Below are positions 1-9,026 of a stretch of 64,000 nt of DNA, one piece after another; position 1 is the stretch's first letter, and the number at the start of each line of letters is the position of its first letter. A program made the position numbers and the translations under genes. The DNA comes from Dechloromonas denitrificans (GTDB lineage Bacteria; Pseudomonadota; Gammaproteobacteria; Burkholderiales; Rhodocyclaceae), in the NCBI RefSeq assembly GCF_020510685.1, contig NZ_CP075185.1, forward strand, positions 4,357,001-4,421,000, given 5' to 3'. The notes under the pieces were generated by a model. That model worked only from the letters and a program-made list of their open reading frames with translations, did not search any database and was not told the DNA's origin.

Positions 1-464
1 AACGCGTCGAGTTGCGGCCGGACCGCTTCGGGCGAGGCCGGGACGCTGACGCCGCTGATTTCACCACCGGACGTCAGTCGGTCGAGCAGTTGGGCAAAAG
101 TGTCGCGCGACTCCTTCAACTGGGCAAAGGCCACCGTGTTGCCCTGCAAGGCGAGCAAGGAGGCCTTGGCCAGGCGCTGCGAAAGCATCCGCATTTCACC
201 CGAGGCGGCGATGTATGCCGTACCGTGCGTCGACTCGCGATTGTCGTGATAGACAAGACTGGCGATCAGCAGCAACAGCACGACGAAAATTGCCCCGAGG
301 GTTTTCATCTGCTGAATGACCGGTTGCTTGGCCAGGAAGCCGGGCAACGGCGTTTTTCCTGAGACGCCTGGCTCGCCAGGAAGATCGGCTGAAACCGTCA
401 ACTGCGCAGATGTGCCGCTTTTGGCAAGCGCGCCGAGTTTCGGGAGTTTGAAACTGAAAGCCAT
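1..464 (-). CDS. pilJ: PilJ, type IV pilus methyl-accepting chemotaxis protein (5' part only)
   Basis: Only the N-terminal 154 codons lie in the window; the frame is open to the left edge. The start is ATG at 464 on the minus strand. A cytoplasmic leader of about 40 residues precedes a hydrophobic segment (IFVVLLLIASLVY) and then the PilJ-type periplasmic helix (GEMRMLSQRLAKAS), which marks the type IV pili methyl-accepting N-domain. PilJ is the membrane receptor of the Pil-Chp system controlling twitching motility. It is the last visible member of a pilG-pilH-pilI-pilJ run on one strand, 40 bases after pilI. The signalling domain is outside the window. Confidence 0.88.
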   Translation of the reverse strand, partial: MAFSFKLPKLGALAKSGTSAQLTVSADLPGEPGVSGKTPLPGFLAKQPVIQQMKTLGAIFVVLLLLIASLVYHDNRESTHGTAYIAASGEMRMLSQRLAKASLLALQGNTVAFAQLKESRDTFAQLLDRLTSGGEISGVSVPASPEAVRPQLDA

Positions 465-504
465 GGAGATCCTCCGCTTGGGGCCTGGGGCTTCACGCCC
501 TCGA

Positions 505-1017
505 TCAAACCCCGATATTCATGAAATCGTGATCGGCAAGCAGTTCGCGTACCGAAAGTTTTCGCCAGATTTTGCCTTGCGTATCTGCGAAACGCTGCGC
601 CCCCCACACAGGCACCGAACCATCCGGCACTTCCGGCGAAAAATCTTCCGGATTCTTCAAGCCCAACATGCGCGACACCAGCAATGCCGCGTTGGCGCCG
701 TACTTGGCGCCGACCAGCAGCAGGCGGGCGTTGGCATTTTGCGGCGTCGCCACCCCGCCGCGAAACACTGAAAAATCGGTCACGGCATGCAGATTGCCGC
801 GAATATTGGCAATTCCGGCAAACCACGGCCGGGTCAGCGGCACCGGGGCGAGTCGCGGCGCCTGAACGATTTCGCCGCTATCGGAAAGATCAACGAGCCA
901 TGGCTCGTTGCCAACCTCGATACCGAGCCAGGACGATGCGCCACGGCCTTGCGCCGCCGTGGTCAGGCGGGCAGCGAGGTATTCCTGAAAATCGCGAAGA
1001 CTGGTTTTTCGTGCCAT
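505..1017 (-). CDS. pilI: PilI, CheW-like coupling protein of twitching chemotaxis
   Basis: 170 aa, with a CheW-like domain over most of its length (roughly residues 30-165). It contains the typical core PWFAGIANIRGNLHAVTDF and a conserved beta-barrel pattern. PilI couples the receptor PilJ to the histidine kinase ChpA/PilL (not in this window). It starts 5 bases after pilH and is followed by pilJ, the standard pilGHIJ order. Function is assigned from family and neighbours. Confidence 0.9.
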   Translation of the reverse strand: MARKTSLRDFQEYLAARLTTAAQGRGASSWLGIEVGNEPWLVDLSDSGEIVQAPRLAPVPLTRPWFAGIANIRGNLHAVTDFSVFRGGVATPQNANARLLLVGAKYGANAALLVSRMLGLKNPEDFSPEVPDGSVPVWGAQRFADTQGKIWRKLSVRELLADHDFMNIGV

Positions 1018-1022
1018 CTGGC

Positions 1023-1388
1023 TCAGGGCAGCGCAGCAATCCGCTGCAGCAACTCTTCAGGATTGAGCGGCTTGACCAGATAATCAACGGCGCCCTGCCG
1101 CAAGCCCCATATCTTGTCGGTTTCCTGGCCCTTGGAGGTACAGACGATAACCGGAATATGCTTGGTGTCCTCATCGCGCGTCAGCGTCCGTGTCGCCTGA
1201 TAGCCATTCAGGCCAGGCATCACGACGTCCATCAGGATCAGGTCTGGTTTGTTGGCCTTGGCCTTGGCGATCCCCTCTTCGCCATTTTCGGCGGTGATTA
1301 CCTGGTAACCCGCCTTGGTCAGGATATCGACCGTAAAGAAGCGTTCGGTTGGGGAATCGTCGACAACAAGGATGTTCTTGACGGGCAA
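1023..1388 (-). CDS. pilH: PilH, single-domain response regulator
   Basis: 121 aa, one CheY-like receiver domain and no output domain. The acidic pair sits in ILVVDDSPTE, the phospho-acceptor Asp in LILMDVVMPG and the conserved Lys in YLVKPLNPEE. PilH works with PilG downstream of the pilus chemotaxis kinase to control extension and retraction motors. It lies 15 bases after pilG and 5 bases before pilI. Confidence 0.93.
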   Translation of the reverse strand: MPVKNILVVDDSPTERFFTVDILTKAGYQVITAENGEEGIAKAKANKPDLILMDVVMPGLNGYQATRTLTRDEDTKHIPVIVCTSKGQETDKIWGLRQGAVDYLVKPLNPEELLQRIAALP

Positions 1389-1403
1389 TTTGTTCTCCCT
1401 GGA

Positions 1404-1844
1404 CTACTGGTTGGTTTCTGGTTCTGACGGCAAGGCAAAGGTCGCGACCGTTTGCAGCAGGCTGTCTTTGGTAAAAGGCTTGGTCAGATACTGGTCCGAC
1501 CCGACCATCCGCCCGCGCGCCCGGTCAAACAGGCCATCCTTGGAGGACAGCATGATCACCGGTGTGGCTTTGAAACGGGGGTTTTTCTTGATCAACGAAC
1601 AGGTTTGGTAGCCGTCGAGGCGCGGCATCATGATGTCGCAGAAGATCACGCTCGGCTGGTGATCGGCGATCTTGGCCAGGGCATCGAAACCGTCTTCGGC
1701 CAGCACAACCTGGCAGCCGGCCTGCACGAGAAATATCTCGGCGCTTCGCCGTATCGTGTTGCTGTCGTCAATGACCATAACCCTGACGCCACGCAGTCTG
1801 GATAAATCAGCCAATTTCCCTGTCCCCTGGCCCTTGAAAGGCAC
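1404..1844 (-). CDS. pilG: PilG, response regulator of twitching motility
   Basis: 146 aa. A short N-terminal extension of about 20 residues is followed by a receiver domain: acidic pocket VMVIDDSNTIRR, phospho-acceptor Asp in VIFCDIMMPRLDG and Lys in YLTKPFTKD. The SNTIRRSAE helix is characteristic of PilG rather than PilH. It is the first gene of the pilGHIJ operon, and a plausible sigma-70 promoter lies just upstream. Confidence 0.92.
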   Translation of the reverse strand: MPFKGQGTGKLADLSRLRGVRVMVIDDSNTIRRSAEIFLVQAGCQVVLAEDGFDALAKIADHQPSVIFCDIMMPRLDGYQTCSLIKKNPRFKATPVIMLSSKDGLFDRARGRMVGSDQYLTKPFTKDSLLQTVATFALPSEPETNQ

Positions 1845-1862
1845 TTTAGATAGCGCTGCATC

Positions 1863-1890
1863 ATACTACGGAAGTATAAATCCAGCGCAA
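1863..1890 (-). promoter_or_regulatory. Putative sigma-70 promoter of pilGHIJ
   Basis: On the minus strand, TTGCGC (1890-1885) and TAGTAT (1868-1863) are separated by 16 bases, with pilG beginning about 19 bases further on. Spacing and -10 are good and the -35 is moderate. The 160-base gap between pilG and thiD must hold divergent promoters; I could not identify a convincing one for thiD. Confidence 0.4.
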
Positions 1891-2004
1891 GCCCGAAAAC
1901 CGTATTATGAATTGTCTGTCGCGGAGTCGGCCGTAGCGAGATTCGGATAAAATCGCCTGCATCTTACCCAATCCCCTTCGCGTCCGCCAAGGGCGCGAAC
2001 ATCG

Positions 2005-2874
2005 ATGAACTCGAGCATCACCACTTCACCCAGCCTGCCGCAGGTACTGGTCTTTGCCGCCAGCGACCCGTCGGCCGGGGCCGGTATCCAGGCCGACATC
2101 CTGACCCTGGCCAGTCTCGGCTGCCACCCGCTGACCGCACTGACCGCACTGACCGTGCAGGACACCGTCGGCGTCCAGAGCGTCCACCCGGTCAGCGCCG
2201 AATTGCTCGAACAGCAGGCCCGCACCGTCCTCGAAGATATGCCGGTGGCGGCCTTCAAGATCGGCGTGCTGGGCAGCGTCGAAAATGTGCTGGCCGTAGC
2301 GGAAATCGTCTCGGACTATCCGGAGACACCGTTGATTTTCGATCCGGTGCTGGCTTCCGGGCGGGGCGACGAGTTGTCCGGCGAGGAAATCATTTCGGCG
2401 ATCCGTGAAATGCTCCTGCCGCAAACCACGCTGCTCACCCCGAACGCGCCGGAAGCCCGGCGCCTGGCCGAAAGCGCCGACGACGAAGGCGAACCGTCGA
2501 TTGACGTGTGCGCCCAGCGGCTGATCGCGATGGGTGCCCAGTACGTGCTGATCACCGGCACGCACGAGAGCACGCCGGAGGTCGTCAACACGCTCTACGG
2601 CTCGGCCGGCGTGATTCGGCGCGACCGCTGGGAGCGCCTGCCCGGCAGTTACCATGGCTCGGGCTGCACGCTGGCTTCGGCCATTGCCGGCTGCATCGCC
2701 GGCGGCGCCAGCGTCGAGGATGCCGTCCGGGATGCCCAGGACTATACCTGGCAGACGCTGGCCAACGCCTTTCGCGGCGGCATGGGCCAGTTGATACCGG
2801 ATCGCTTCTTCTGGGCGCGCGGCGAGGACGACGACACCGCACCAGCCGAAACAGCGAAGACCGATGCCCCCTGA
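2005..2874 (+). CDS. thiD: ThiD, hydroxymethylpyrimidine (phosphate) kinase
   Basis: 289 aa, ribokinase-fold kinase of thiamine synthesis that phosphorylates HMP and HMP-P in the cytoplasm. The N-terminal [15 protein letters not shown] glycine-rich motif, [12 protein letters not shown], and the anion hole with catalytic Asp region [15 protein letters not shown] near residue 215 are all present. The C-terminus carries an acidic, low-complexity tail. It overlaps thiE by 11 bases, so the two pathway enzymes are probably translated together. Confidence 0.95.
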   Translation: MNSSITTSPSLPQVLVFAASDPSAGAGIQADILTLASLGCHPLTALTALTVQDTVGVQSVHPVSAELLEQQARTVLEDMPVAAFKIGVLGSVENVLAVAEIVSDYPETPLIFDPVLASGRGDELSGEEIISAIREMLLPQTTLLTPNAPEARRLAESADDEGEPSIDVCAQRLIAMGAQYVLITGTHESTPEVVNTLYGSAGVIRRDRWERLPGSYHGSGCTLASAIAGCIAGGASVEDAVRDAQDYTWQTLANAFRGGMGQLIPDRFFWARGEDDDTAPAETAKTDAP

Positions 2875-3496
2875 GTTGCGCGGCCTCTACGCCATCACAC
2901 CGGAACAAGCGGACGGGGCGCGCCTGCTCGCCGATATCGAAGCGGCGCTGAGCGGTGGCTGCCGCATCGTGCAGTTCCGCGACAAGCTGAGTCCAATGCC
3001 GGAACGCGTCGACCGCGCCCGCGCCCTGCGCCAACTGACCCGCCGCCACGCGGCGCGCCTGCTGATCAACGACGACCTGGCCTTGGCCTGCCTGGTTGAT
3101 GCCGACGGCGTGCACCTCGGGCGGGACGATGGCAATCTGGCGGCCAGCCGGGCCATTCTCGGTCCGAAGCGAATACTCGGCGCTTCCTGCTATGCCGACT
3201 TTTCGGCCGCCCGCGCGGCCAGCCTGGCCGGCGCCGACTACGTCGCCTTTGGTGCCGTCTACCCGTCATCGACCAAGCCACACGCCGCCGCGGCGCCGCT
3301 CGACCTGTTCGCCCAGACCAAAAACACCCTGACTGCCGCCAGTTGTGCCATCGGCGGCATCACGCTGGCCACCGCGCCGGCCCTGATTGCCGCCGGCGCC
3401 GACCTGCTCGCGGTGATTACCGATCTGTTCAGCGCCCCCGACATCGCCGGCCGCGCTGCCGCCTACCAACGTCTTTTCGAGAAAGCTCCGTCATGA
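2864..3496 (+). CDS. thiE: ThiE, thiamine phosphate synthase
   Basis: 210 aa TIM-barrel enzyme that joins HMP-PP and thiazole phosphate to give thiamine monophosphate. Visible family motifs are LYAITPEQ at the start, IVQFRDKL (pyrophosphate contact), [40 protein letters not shown] and the C-terminal AIGGITL. It directly takes the product of ThiD encoded upstream. Its stop overlaps the hemL start (ATGA). Confidence 0.95.
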   Translation: MPPELRGLYAITPEQADGARLLADIEAALSGGCRIVQFRDKLSPMPERVDRARALRQLTRRHAARLLINDDLALACLVDADGVHLGRDDGNLAASRAILGPKRILGASCYADFSAARAASLAGADYVAFGAVYPSSTKPHAAAAPLDLFAQTKNTLTAASCAIGGITLATAPALIAAGADLLAVITDLFSAPDIAGRAAAYQRLFEKAPS

Positions 3497-4776
3497 CTTC
3501 ACGCAACCAGCAACTGTTCGAACGCGCCCAGCGCCACATTCCGGGCGGCGTCAATTCGCCGGTCCGCGCCTTCCGCTCGGTCGGCGGCACGCCCTGCTTC
3601 CTGCAGAAGGCGGCCGGCGCCAGGGTGCAGGATGCGGACGGCAAGTGGTACACCGATTACGTCGGCTCCTGGGGGCCGATGATTCTCGGCCACGCCCATC
3701 CGCAAATCATCGCCGCCGTCCAGGGCGCGGTGGTCGACGGCCTGTCCTTCGGTGCCCCGACCGAACGGGAAGTCGATATCGCCGACCTGCTCTGCGAACT
3801 GGTGCCGTCGATGGACATGGTCCGCCTGGTGTCCTCCGGTACCGAGGCGACGATGAGCGCCATCCGGCTAGCCCGCGGCTATACCGGGCGCGACGTGCTG
3901 ATCAAGTTCGAAGGCTGCTATCACGGTCATTCCGACAGCCTGCTGGTAAAGGCCGGCTCGGGCGCCCTGACCTTCGGCAACCCGTCCTCGGGCGGTGTCC
4001 CGGCCGATCTGGCGCAGCACACCATGGTGCTGGCCTACAACGATCCGCAGCAACTGGCCGACGCTTTCGCCGAGCATGGCGACAAGATCGCCGCAGTGAT
4101 CGTCGAGCCGGTCGTCGGCAACATGAACCTGATCGCGCCGACCCGGGAATTTCTCGACGCCATGCGCGAGCTGACCGCCAAACACGGCGCCGTACTGATT
4201 TTCGACGAAGTGATGACCGGCTTCCGGGTCGGCCTGAAGAGCGCGCAAGGCTTGTATGGCATCACCCCCGACCTGTCCACCTTCGGCAAGATCGTCGGTG
4301 GCGGCATGCCGCTCGGCGCCTTCGGCGGCAAGCGCGAGATCATGGAAAAAATCGCCCCGCTCGGCCCGGTCTATCAGGCCGGCACCCTGTCCGGCAATCC
4401 GATTGCCACAGCGGCCGGACTGGCCACCCTGAAGCTGATCCAAGCGCCCGGTTTTTACGAAGCGTTGACCGCCAAGACCAAGGCGCTGTGCGACGGCCTG
4501 GTCGGCGCCGCCCACAAACACGGCATCGCCTTTGCCGCGCAGAACGTCGGCGGCATGTTCGGCCTGTATTTCGCCGAACGCTGCCCGGCCACCTACGATG
4601 CCGTCCTGGCCTGCGACAAGGAAGCCTTCAACCGCTTCTTCCACGCCATGCTCGACGCCGGCCACTACTTCGCCCCGTCGGCCTTCGAAGCCGGTTTCGT
4701 TTCGGCCGCCCACAGCGAGGCCGATATCGCCGCGACCATCGCGGCCGCCGACGCATTCTTCGCCGGCGCGCAATGA
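3493..4776 (+). CDS. hemL: HemL, glutamate-1-semialdehyde 2,1-aminomutase
   Basis: 427 aa, the usual length for this PLP enzyme that makes 5-aminolevulinate in the C5 haem pathway. The start chosen is the ATG overlapping the thiE stop; the frame is open further upstream but that stretch is not HemL-like. The PLP lysine is K266 in [18 protein letters not shown], and [11 protein letters not shown] and [10 protein letters not shown] are family hallmarks. It sits in a thiD-thiE-hemL-gdx run with 1-11 base overlaps. Confidence 0.96.
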   Translation: MTSRNQQLFERAQRHIPGGVNSPVRAFRSVGGTPCFLQKAAGARVQDADGKWYTDYVGSWGPMILGHAHPQIIAAVQGAVVDGLSFGAPTEREVDIADLLCELVPSMDMVRLVSSGTEATMSAIRLARGYTGRDVLIKFEGCYHGHSDSLLVKAGSGALTFGNPSSGGVPADLAQHTMVLAYNDPQQLADAFAEHGDKIAAVIVEPVVGNMNLIAPTREFLDAMRELTAKHGAVLIFDEVMTGFRVGLKSAQGLYGITPDLSTFGKIVGGGMPLGAFGGKREIMEKIAPLGPVYQAGTLSGNPIATAAGLATLKLIQAPGFYEALTAKTKALCDGLVGAAHKHGIAFAAQNVGGMFGLYFAERCPATYDAVLACDKEAFNRFFHAMLDAGHYFAPSAFEAGFVSAAHSEADIAATIAAADAFFAGAQ

Positions 4777-5111
4777 CCAGCGGCAGCGCCTGGCTGATCC
4801 TGTTGGTGGCCGGTCTGTGCGAGATCGGCTGGGCGGTCGGACTGAAATACACCGAAGGTTTCAGCCGGTTGTGGCCATCGGTCGGGACACTGGCGGCCAT
4901 GGTCGCCAGTGTGCTGCTGCTCGGCTGGTCGCTGAAGGTCCTGCCGCTGGGTACCGCCTATGCGGTGTGGACGGGGATCGGCGCGGTCGGCACGGCCATT
5001 CTCGGCATCATGCTGTTCGGCGAATCGCGGGAAGCGGCGCGACTGGCCAGCATTGCGCTGATCGTCGCCGGCATCGTCGGCCTCAAGCTGCTGACGCCCG
5101 ACTCACATTAG
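4773..5111 (+). CDS. gdx: SMR-family transporter, Gdx/SugE subtype (guanidinium exporter)
   Basis: 112 aa, four predicted membrane helices. The first helix contains the membrane-embedded Glu in [20 protein letters not shown], and the pattern [17 protein letters not shown] fits the Gdx/SugE subtype rather than the polyaromatic-drug EmrE subtype. Gdx proteins exchange guanidinium for protons as dimers. It overlaps the hemL stop (ATGA), so it is translated from the thi-hem transcript. It converges on mgtE, with 9 bases of 3' overlap. No guanidine riboswitch is visible. Confidence 0.85.
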   Translation: MTSGSAWLILLVAGLCEIGWAVGLKYTEGFSRLWPSVGTLAAMVASVLLLGWSLKVLPLGTAYAVWTGIGAVGTAILGIMLFGESREAARLASIALIVAGIVGLKLLTPDSH

Positions 5112-6545
5112 GAACAGCGTCGCCAGACCGAGAAAGATGAAGAAACCGCCGGAGTCGGTCAGGGCGGTGATCATCACCGAACCGCCGATCGCCGGATCGG
5201 CCCCGAACTTCTGGCGGAGCAGTGGAATGCCGACGCCGGCCGAGGCGGCGAGCAGCAGGTTCAGCGTCATCGCCGCCGTCATCACGATGCCGAGCTGATA
5301 GCTGCCGTACAGCCACCAGGCAGCAATCCCCAGCAGGCCGCCCCAGATCAGGCCATTGATCGTGGCGACGCCGAGTTCCTTGCGCAACAACCGGCGCATG
5401 GCATCGGGCTGAACCTGGCCCATGGCGATGGCACGGACGATCATCATGATCGTCTGATTGCCGGAATTGCCACCGATGCCGGCGACGATGGGCATCAAGG
5501 CGGCGAGGGCGACCAGCTTTTCGATCGAATCCTCGAAGGCGCCGATCACCCGGGAAGCGACGAAGGCGGTGACGAGGTTGATCGCCAGCCAAGCCCAGCG
5601 GTTTTTCACTGAGTCCCAGACCGAAGCGAAAATATCTTCTTCCTCACGCAGACCGGCATGCGCCAGCTGCTCGCTCTCGGCTTCTTCACGGATCACGTCC
5701 ACCACGGCATTGACCGTGACGCGGCCGACCAGCCGGCCTTCCGGGTCGACGACCGGGGCCGACACGAGGTCGTAGCGTTCGAACGCCTTGGCCGCTTCTT
5801 CGGCGAAATCCTCGGGTTCCAGCTCGACGAAATCGGTCTGCATCAGCGTCCCGACTTCGACATTCACTTCATTGACCAGCAGGATGTTCAGCGGCAGCAC
5901 GCCCTTCAGGCGCTCGTCGCGGTCCACGACGAAAAGCTGGTCGGTATGGTCGGGAAGTTCGTCGAACCGGCGCAGATAACGCAGCACAGCTTCGAGCGAG
6001 ACATCTTCGCGCACGGTAACCATGTCGAAATCCATGATCGAACCGACCGAGTCTTCCGGATAGGACATCGCGGCGCGCAGCTGTTCGCGCTCTTCGACCG
6101 ACATGCCGCGGAAAACGTCGTCGATCACGCCCTGCGGCAGGTCGGGCGCCAGGTCGGCCAGTTCGTCGGCATCGAGCGACTCGGCGGCGGCGACCAGCTC
6201 GGTGCGCTCCATCGAGTCGATCAGGGTTTCCCGGACGGCATCCGAGACTTCCAGCAGGATTTCGCCTTCGCGGCCGGCCTTGACCAGATCCCAGGCGATC
6301 AGCCGCTCGTCGAGCGGCAACGCTTCGAGGATGAAGGCAATGTCGGCCGGGTGCATCGGCTCCAGCTTGTGCTGCAGTTCATGCAGATGCTGCTTGTGAA
6401 CGATGTCCTCAACCAGATCGTGGCGCGGCCCTTCCTGCCGGTGCACCAACTCCTCGACCAGCTTGTGCCGGGCGAGCAGGGTTTGCACCTCGGCGAGGCG
6501 CTCCTGCAAGTCTTCGGTATCGGTCAGCTGGGCTTCTTCGCTCAT
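5103..6545 (-). CDS. mgtE: MgtE, magnesium transporter
   Basis: 480 aa. Domain order is an N-terminal helical MgtE_N domain (about 20-140), two CBS domains (about 140-265), a plug helix, and a C-terminal membrane domain of five helices (about 295-480) with the pore motif [21 protein letters not shown] and the closing [19 protein letters not shown]. The CBS/N domains sense Mg2+ and gate the channel in this family. The start MSEEAQ was preferred over an open upstream extension without family similarity. Its 3' end overlaps gdx by 9 bases on the opposite strand. Confidence 0.95.
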   Translation of the reverse strand: MSEEAQLTDTEDLQERLAEVQTLLARHKLVEELVHRQEGPRHDLVEDIVHKQHLHELQHKLEPMHPADIAFILEALPLDERLIAWDLVKAGREGEILLEVSDAVRETLIDSMERTELVAAAESLDADELADLAPDLPQGVIDDVFRGMSVEEREQLRAAMSYPEDSVGSIMDFDMVTVREDVSLEAVLRYLRRFDELPDHTDQLFVVDRDERLKGVLPLNILLVNEVNVEVGTLMQTDFVELEPEDFAEEAAKAFERYDLVSAPVVDPEGRLVGRVTVNAVVDVIREEAESEQLAHAGLREEEDIFASVWDSVKNRWAWLAINLVTAFVASRVIGAFEDSIEKLVALAALMPIVAGIGGNSGNQTIMMIVRAIAMGQVQPDAMRRLLRKELGVATINGLIWGGLLGIAAWWLYGSYQLGIVMTAAMTLNLLLAASAGVGIPLLRQKFGADPAIGGSVMITALTDSGGFFIFLGLATLFLM

Positions 6546-6607
6546 GGTGCGGTGCCGCAAAAGGTGGGGCATTTTAGCACCGGGCGAATCTCAGGGTTTT
6601 GACAATA

Positions 6608-7303
6608 TCAGGGTACTTCGGCACTCGGCATGCGGCCGAGAATGATCGCCGTCTTGCGGCCCAGGCCGGGAGCGCTGCGATTGCGGTCGTAATAGCGCGG
6701 ATTCGGCACCATGCCGGCCAAGCGCGCCGCCTGCTCCGGCCCCACCTGGGCGGCGCTGATATTGTAGTAATGACGGGCCGCCGCCTCGGCGCCGAAAACG
6801 CCATTACCCCACTCGATCACATTCAGGTAAACCTCGAGAATTCGCTGCTTGCTCCACAGGTTTTCCAGCATCACCGTGATGATCGCCTCCTCCGCCTTGC
6901 GCAAGTAGGATTTGGTCGGCGTCAGGAAGAGGTTTTTTGCCAGTTGCTGGCTGATCGTCGAGCCGCCGGCGGCAAAGCGTTTCCTTTTCTGGTTTTTCTC
7001 CATCGCCTTCTGGATGCCTTCCCAGTCGAAGCCTTCGTGATCGACGAACTTGGCGTCTTCCGACGCGATGACGGCGCGTTTCAGATGAATCGAAATCCGC
7101 TCATAGGGCACCCAGATTTTTTTCAGCTCGGCATCCGGTTTCTTTTCGCGCAATTCGCCAAGGCGGATTTCCATGAAGCGCGTCGTGCCGGGATTGACCC
7201 AACCCCACAGCAAGACCCAGCCGAGCAGCCAGAGCTGCCAGACCAGAAACAGCCCGATCAGGCCGAGCAGGATCCATTTGATGCCGCGCCCCAGCGCCTT
7301 CAT
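6608..7303 (-). CDS. mtgA: MtgA, monofunctional peptidoglycan transglycosylase
   Basis: 231 aa. One N-terminal membrane anchor (about residues 8-35) is followed by a GT51 glycosyltransferase domain with the catalytic Glu in [17 protein letters not shown] and family motifs [27 protein letters not shown] and [16 protein letters not shown]. It polymerises lipid II glycan strands at the inner membrane and has no transpeptidase domain. It is the last gene of the uppP-to-mtgA operon and overlaps the aroE stop (ATGA). Confidence 0.95.
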   Translation of the reverse strand: MKALGRGIKWILLGLIGLFLVWQLWLLGWVLLWGWVNPGTTRFMEIRLGELREKKPDAELKKIWVPYERISIHLKRAVIASEDAKFVDHEGFDWEGIQKAMEKNQKRKRFAAGGSTISQQLAKNLFLTPTKSYLRKAEEAIITVMLENLWSKQRILEVYLNVIEWGNGVFGAEAAARHYYNISAAQVGPEQAARLAGMVPNPRYYDRNRSAPGLGRKTAIILGRMPSAEVP

Positions 7304-8151
7304 GCGGCGAGTTGGCGGCGCAAGTCGGCGAGAACGGCAGTGGTTTTCGGCAAGACGCCGCGCCAGACGAAAAATGCCTCGGCCGCCTGTTCGACCAGCA
7401 TGCCCAGACCATCCGCACAGCGCGCCGCCCCCTGTGCGCGGGCCTGGGCCATGAATGGCGTTTCGCTCTTGCCGTACATCATGTCGTAAGCCAGCGAACC
7501 GGCCGCAAAAAGCCCCGGCGGCAGGGGCAGAACCTGACCGGACAGGCTTGCCGAAGTGGCGTTGATCACCAGGTCGAAGCTTTTGCCGGCCAATTGCGCA
7601 AAACTGCCGCCGCCGATCACCTGCGCGCTAAGGCCGCCTTGCGGCAGCGCAATGTCGGCAAATGCCGCCGCCAGCGCCACGGCCTTGTCGGCACTGCGAT
7701 TGGCGATGAACAGCTCGGCCGGCTGGCCGGCGAGCAGCGGCGCCAGCGCGCCGCGCGCCGCGCCCCCGGCGCCGAGCAGCAGGATGCGTTGGCCGGCCAG
7801 CGCACAGTTCAGGTTAGCGGCGATGTCGCGGACCAGGCCGGCGCCATCGGTGTTGTCACCAAAAATCTCGGCGCCATTGAAGGCCAGCGTATTGACCGCC
7901 CCGGCCCGGGCCGCCCGCTCGCTCAACCGGGTGCTCAGGCGAAAGGCCTCTTCCTTGAACGGCACGGTGACATTGGCGCCTTTGCCGCCGGCCGCGCGAA
8001 AGTCGGCAACGGCTTGCGAAAAACCATCGATCGCCGCCAGGCACGCCGCGTAGGCAATATCCTGCCCGCTGGCCGCAGCAAACGCCGCGTGAATCGCCGG
8101 CGATCGGGAGTGGGCAATCGGGTTGCCGAACACGCAATAGCGGTCGGTCAT
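7300..8151 (-). CDS. aroE: AroE, shikimate 5-dehydrogenase
   Basis: 283 aa. Shikimate binding is indicated by [14 protein letters not shown] at the N-terminus and by [13 protein letters not shown] with the catalytic Lys. NADP binding is indicated by [21 protein letters not shown] and the C-terminal [17 protein letters not shown]. It reduces 3-dehydroshikimate in aromatic amino acid synthesis. It lies between tonB-like and mtgA with four-base overlaps on both sides. Confidence 0.96.
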   Translation of the reverse strand: MTDRYCVFGNPIAHSRSPAIHAAFAAASGQDIAYAACLAAIDGFSQAVADFRAAGGKGANVTVPFKEEAFRLSTRLSERAARAGAVNTLAFNGAEIFGDNTDGAGLVRDIAANLNCALAGQRILLLGAGGAARGALAPLLAGQPAELFIANRSADKAVALAAAFADIALPQGGLSAQVIGGGSFAQLAGKSFDLVINATSASLSGQVLPLPPGLFAAGSLAYDMMYGKSETPFMAQARAQGAARCADGLGMLVEQAAEAFFVWRGVLPKTTAVLADLRRQLAA

Positions 8152-9026
8152 CGGGCGGACAACTGGTCGCCCTGGGTGAAATTCCAGGTGCGCGTTATTT
8201 CGAGAACATCGGTATCGCGCCGGATCTCCGGCGGGAAAGGCGAGTAGGGTGAAGCCATCTGGACGATGCGACGGGCCGAATCATCGAGCACCTTGTAGCC
8301 GGAGGAACGGTTGATGTCGATCCGCGAGATGCTGCCGTCGGCACTGATCGAAACCGTCAGGACCAGCGAGCCGTAAAGCTTGCCGCGCGCCGCTTCCGGA
8401 TAATTCAGCGTGCCGATGCGCTCGATCTTCTGCCGCCAGTCTTCGATGTACTGGGCAAAGCGATACTCTTCGGTGCGCGCCCCGATGAAGCGTTTGCGCG
8501 GCCGCTTGCTGTACTCGTCGGTCGATTTGCTGATTTCGCCTTCGAGGCGCGCCATGGCCCGCGCCGATTCGAGCAGGTCGAGACCGGAAGCGGTCGGCGC
8601 AGGCGACGGCTGCTCGCTGGCCGGCCGGCTGGCGGCGACGCTGTGCAGGCTCTTCGCCTGGGTCAGCATTTTCTGTTGTGCCGCTTCCAGTTCCTGCACC
8701 CGGCGCTGCATCTGGTGGATATCGTTGCCGCTGGTCTGCTGCGCAGTCGATGGCAAGGGCGTCTTGGCCCGGCGGTTTTCGTCGGTATTGCCACCGCCGT
8801 CGAGATTGGCCTGGGCCAGCGCCTGGGCATCGGTCGGCTTGCGCGCCGACTTGGCATTGACCAGGATGATGTCGAGCGCCTTCTCCCGCATGGCGTTGGC
8901 CGCGTCGGGAAACTGAAAATTCAGCAGCATCAGCAGCGCGTGGACCACCAGCGACAAGCCGACGGCGATCCACAAGCGCCGGCCATTCGGCAACGCCGGT
9001 TGCCAGGGCAAGGCCGCCGCACTCAC
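8148..9026 (-). CDS. TonB-like energy transducer
   Basis: 292 aa. A single N-terminal membrane helix (about 19-37) precedes a long periplasmic stretch with a coiled-coil-prone region ([19 protein letters not shown]). A C-terminal TonB domain follows, with the conserved [19 protein letters not shown], where the usual YP-x-A-R-x-x-x-x-G pattern is clear. No ExbB/ExbD genes are adjacent. TonB proteins power outer-membrane receptors; one such receptor lies at 49240-51306, but no link between the two is shown. The ATG overlaps the stop of the RNase gene. Confidence 0.85.
   Translation of the reverse strand: MSAAALPWQPALPNGRRLWIAVGLSLVVHALLMLLNFQFPDAANAMREKALDIILVNAKSARKPTDAQALAQANLDGGGNTDENRRAKTPLPSTAQQTSGNDIHQMQRRVQELEAAQQKMLTQAKSLHSVAASRPASEQPSPAPTASGLDLLESARAMARLEGEISKSTDEYSKRPRKRFIGARTEEYRFAQYIEDWRQKIERIGTLNYPEAARGKLYGSLVLTVSISADGSISRIDINRSSGYKVLDDSARRIVQMASPYSPFPPEIRRDTDVLEITRTWNFTQGDQLSAR

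Noticed and set aside
1845..2004. Promoter or riboswitch for thiD in the divergent gap
   Set aside because: No THI-box blocks are present, and the -35/-10 pairs found on the plus strand are spaced about 28 bases apart, too far.
2125..2160. Short tandem CTGACCGCA repeats within thiD
   Set aside because: In-frame Leu-Thr-Ala coding repeats in a conserved region; not a regulatory repeat.
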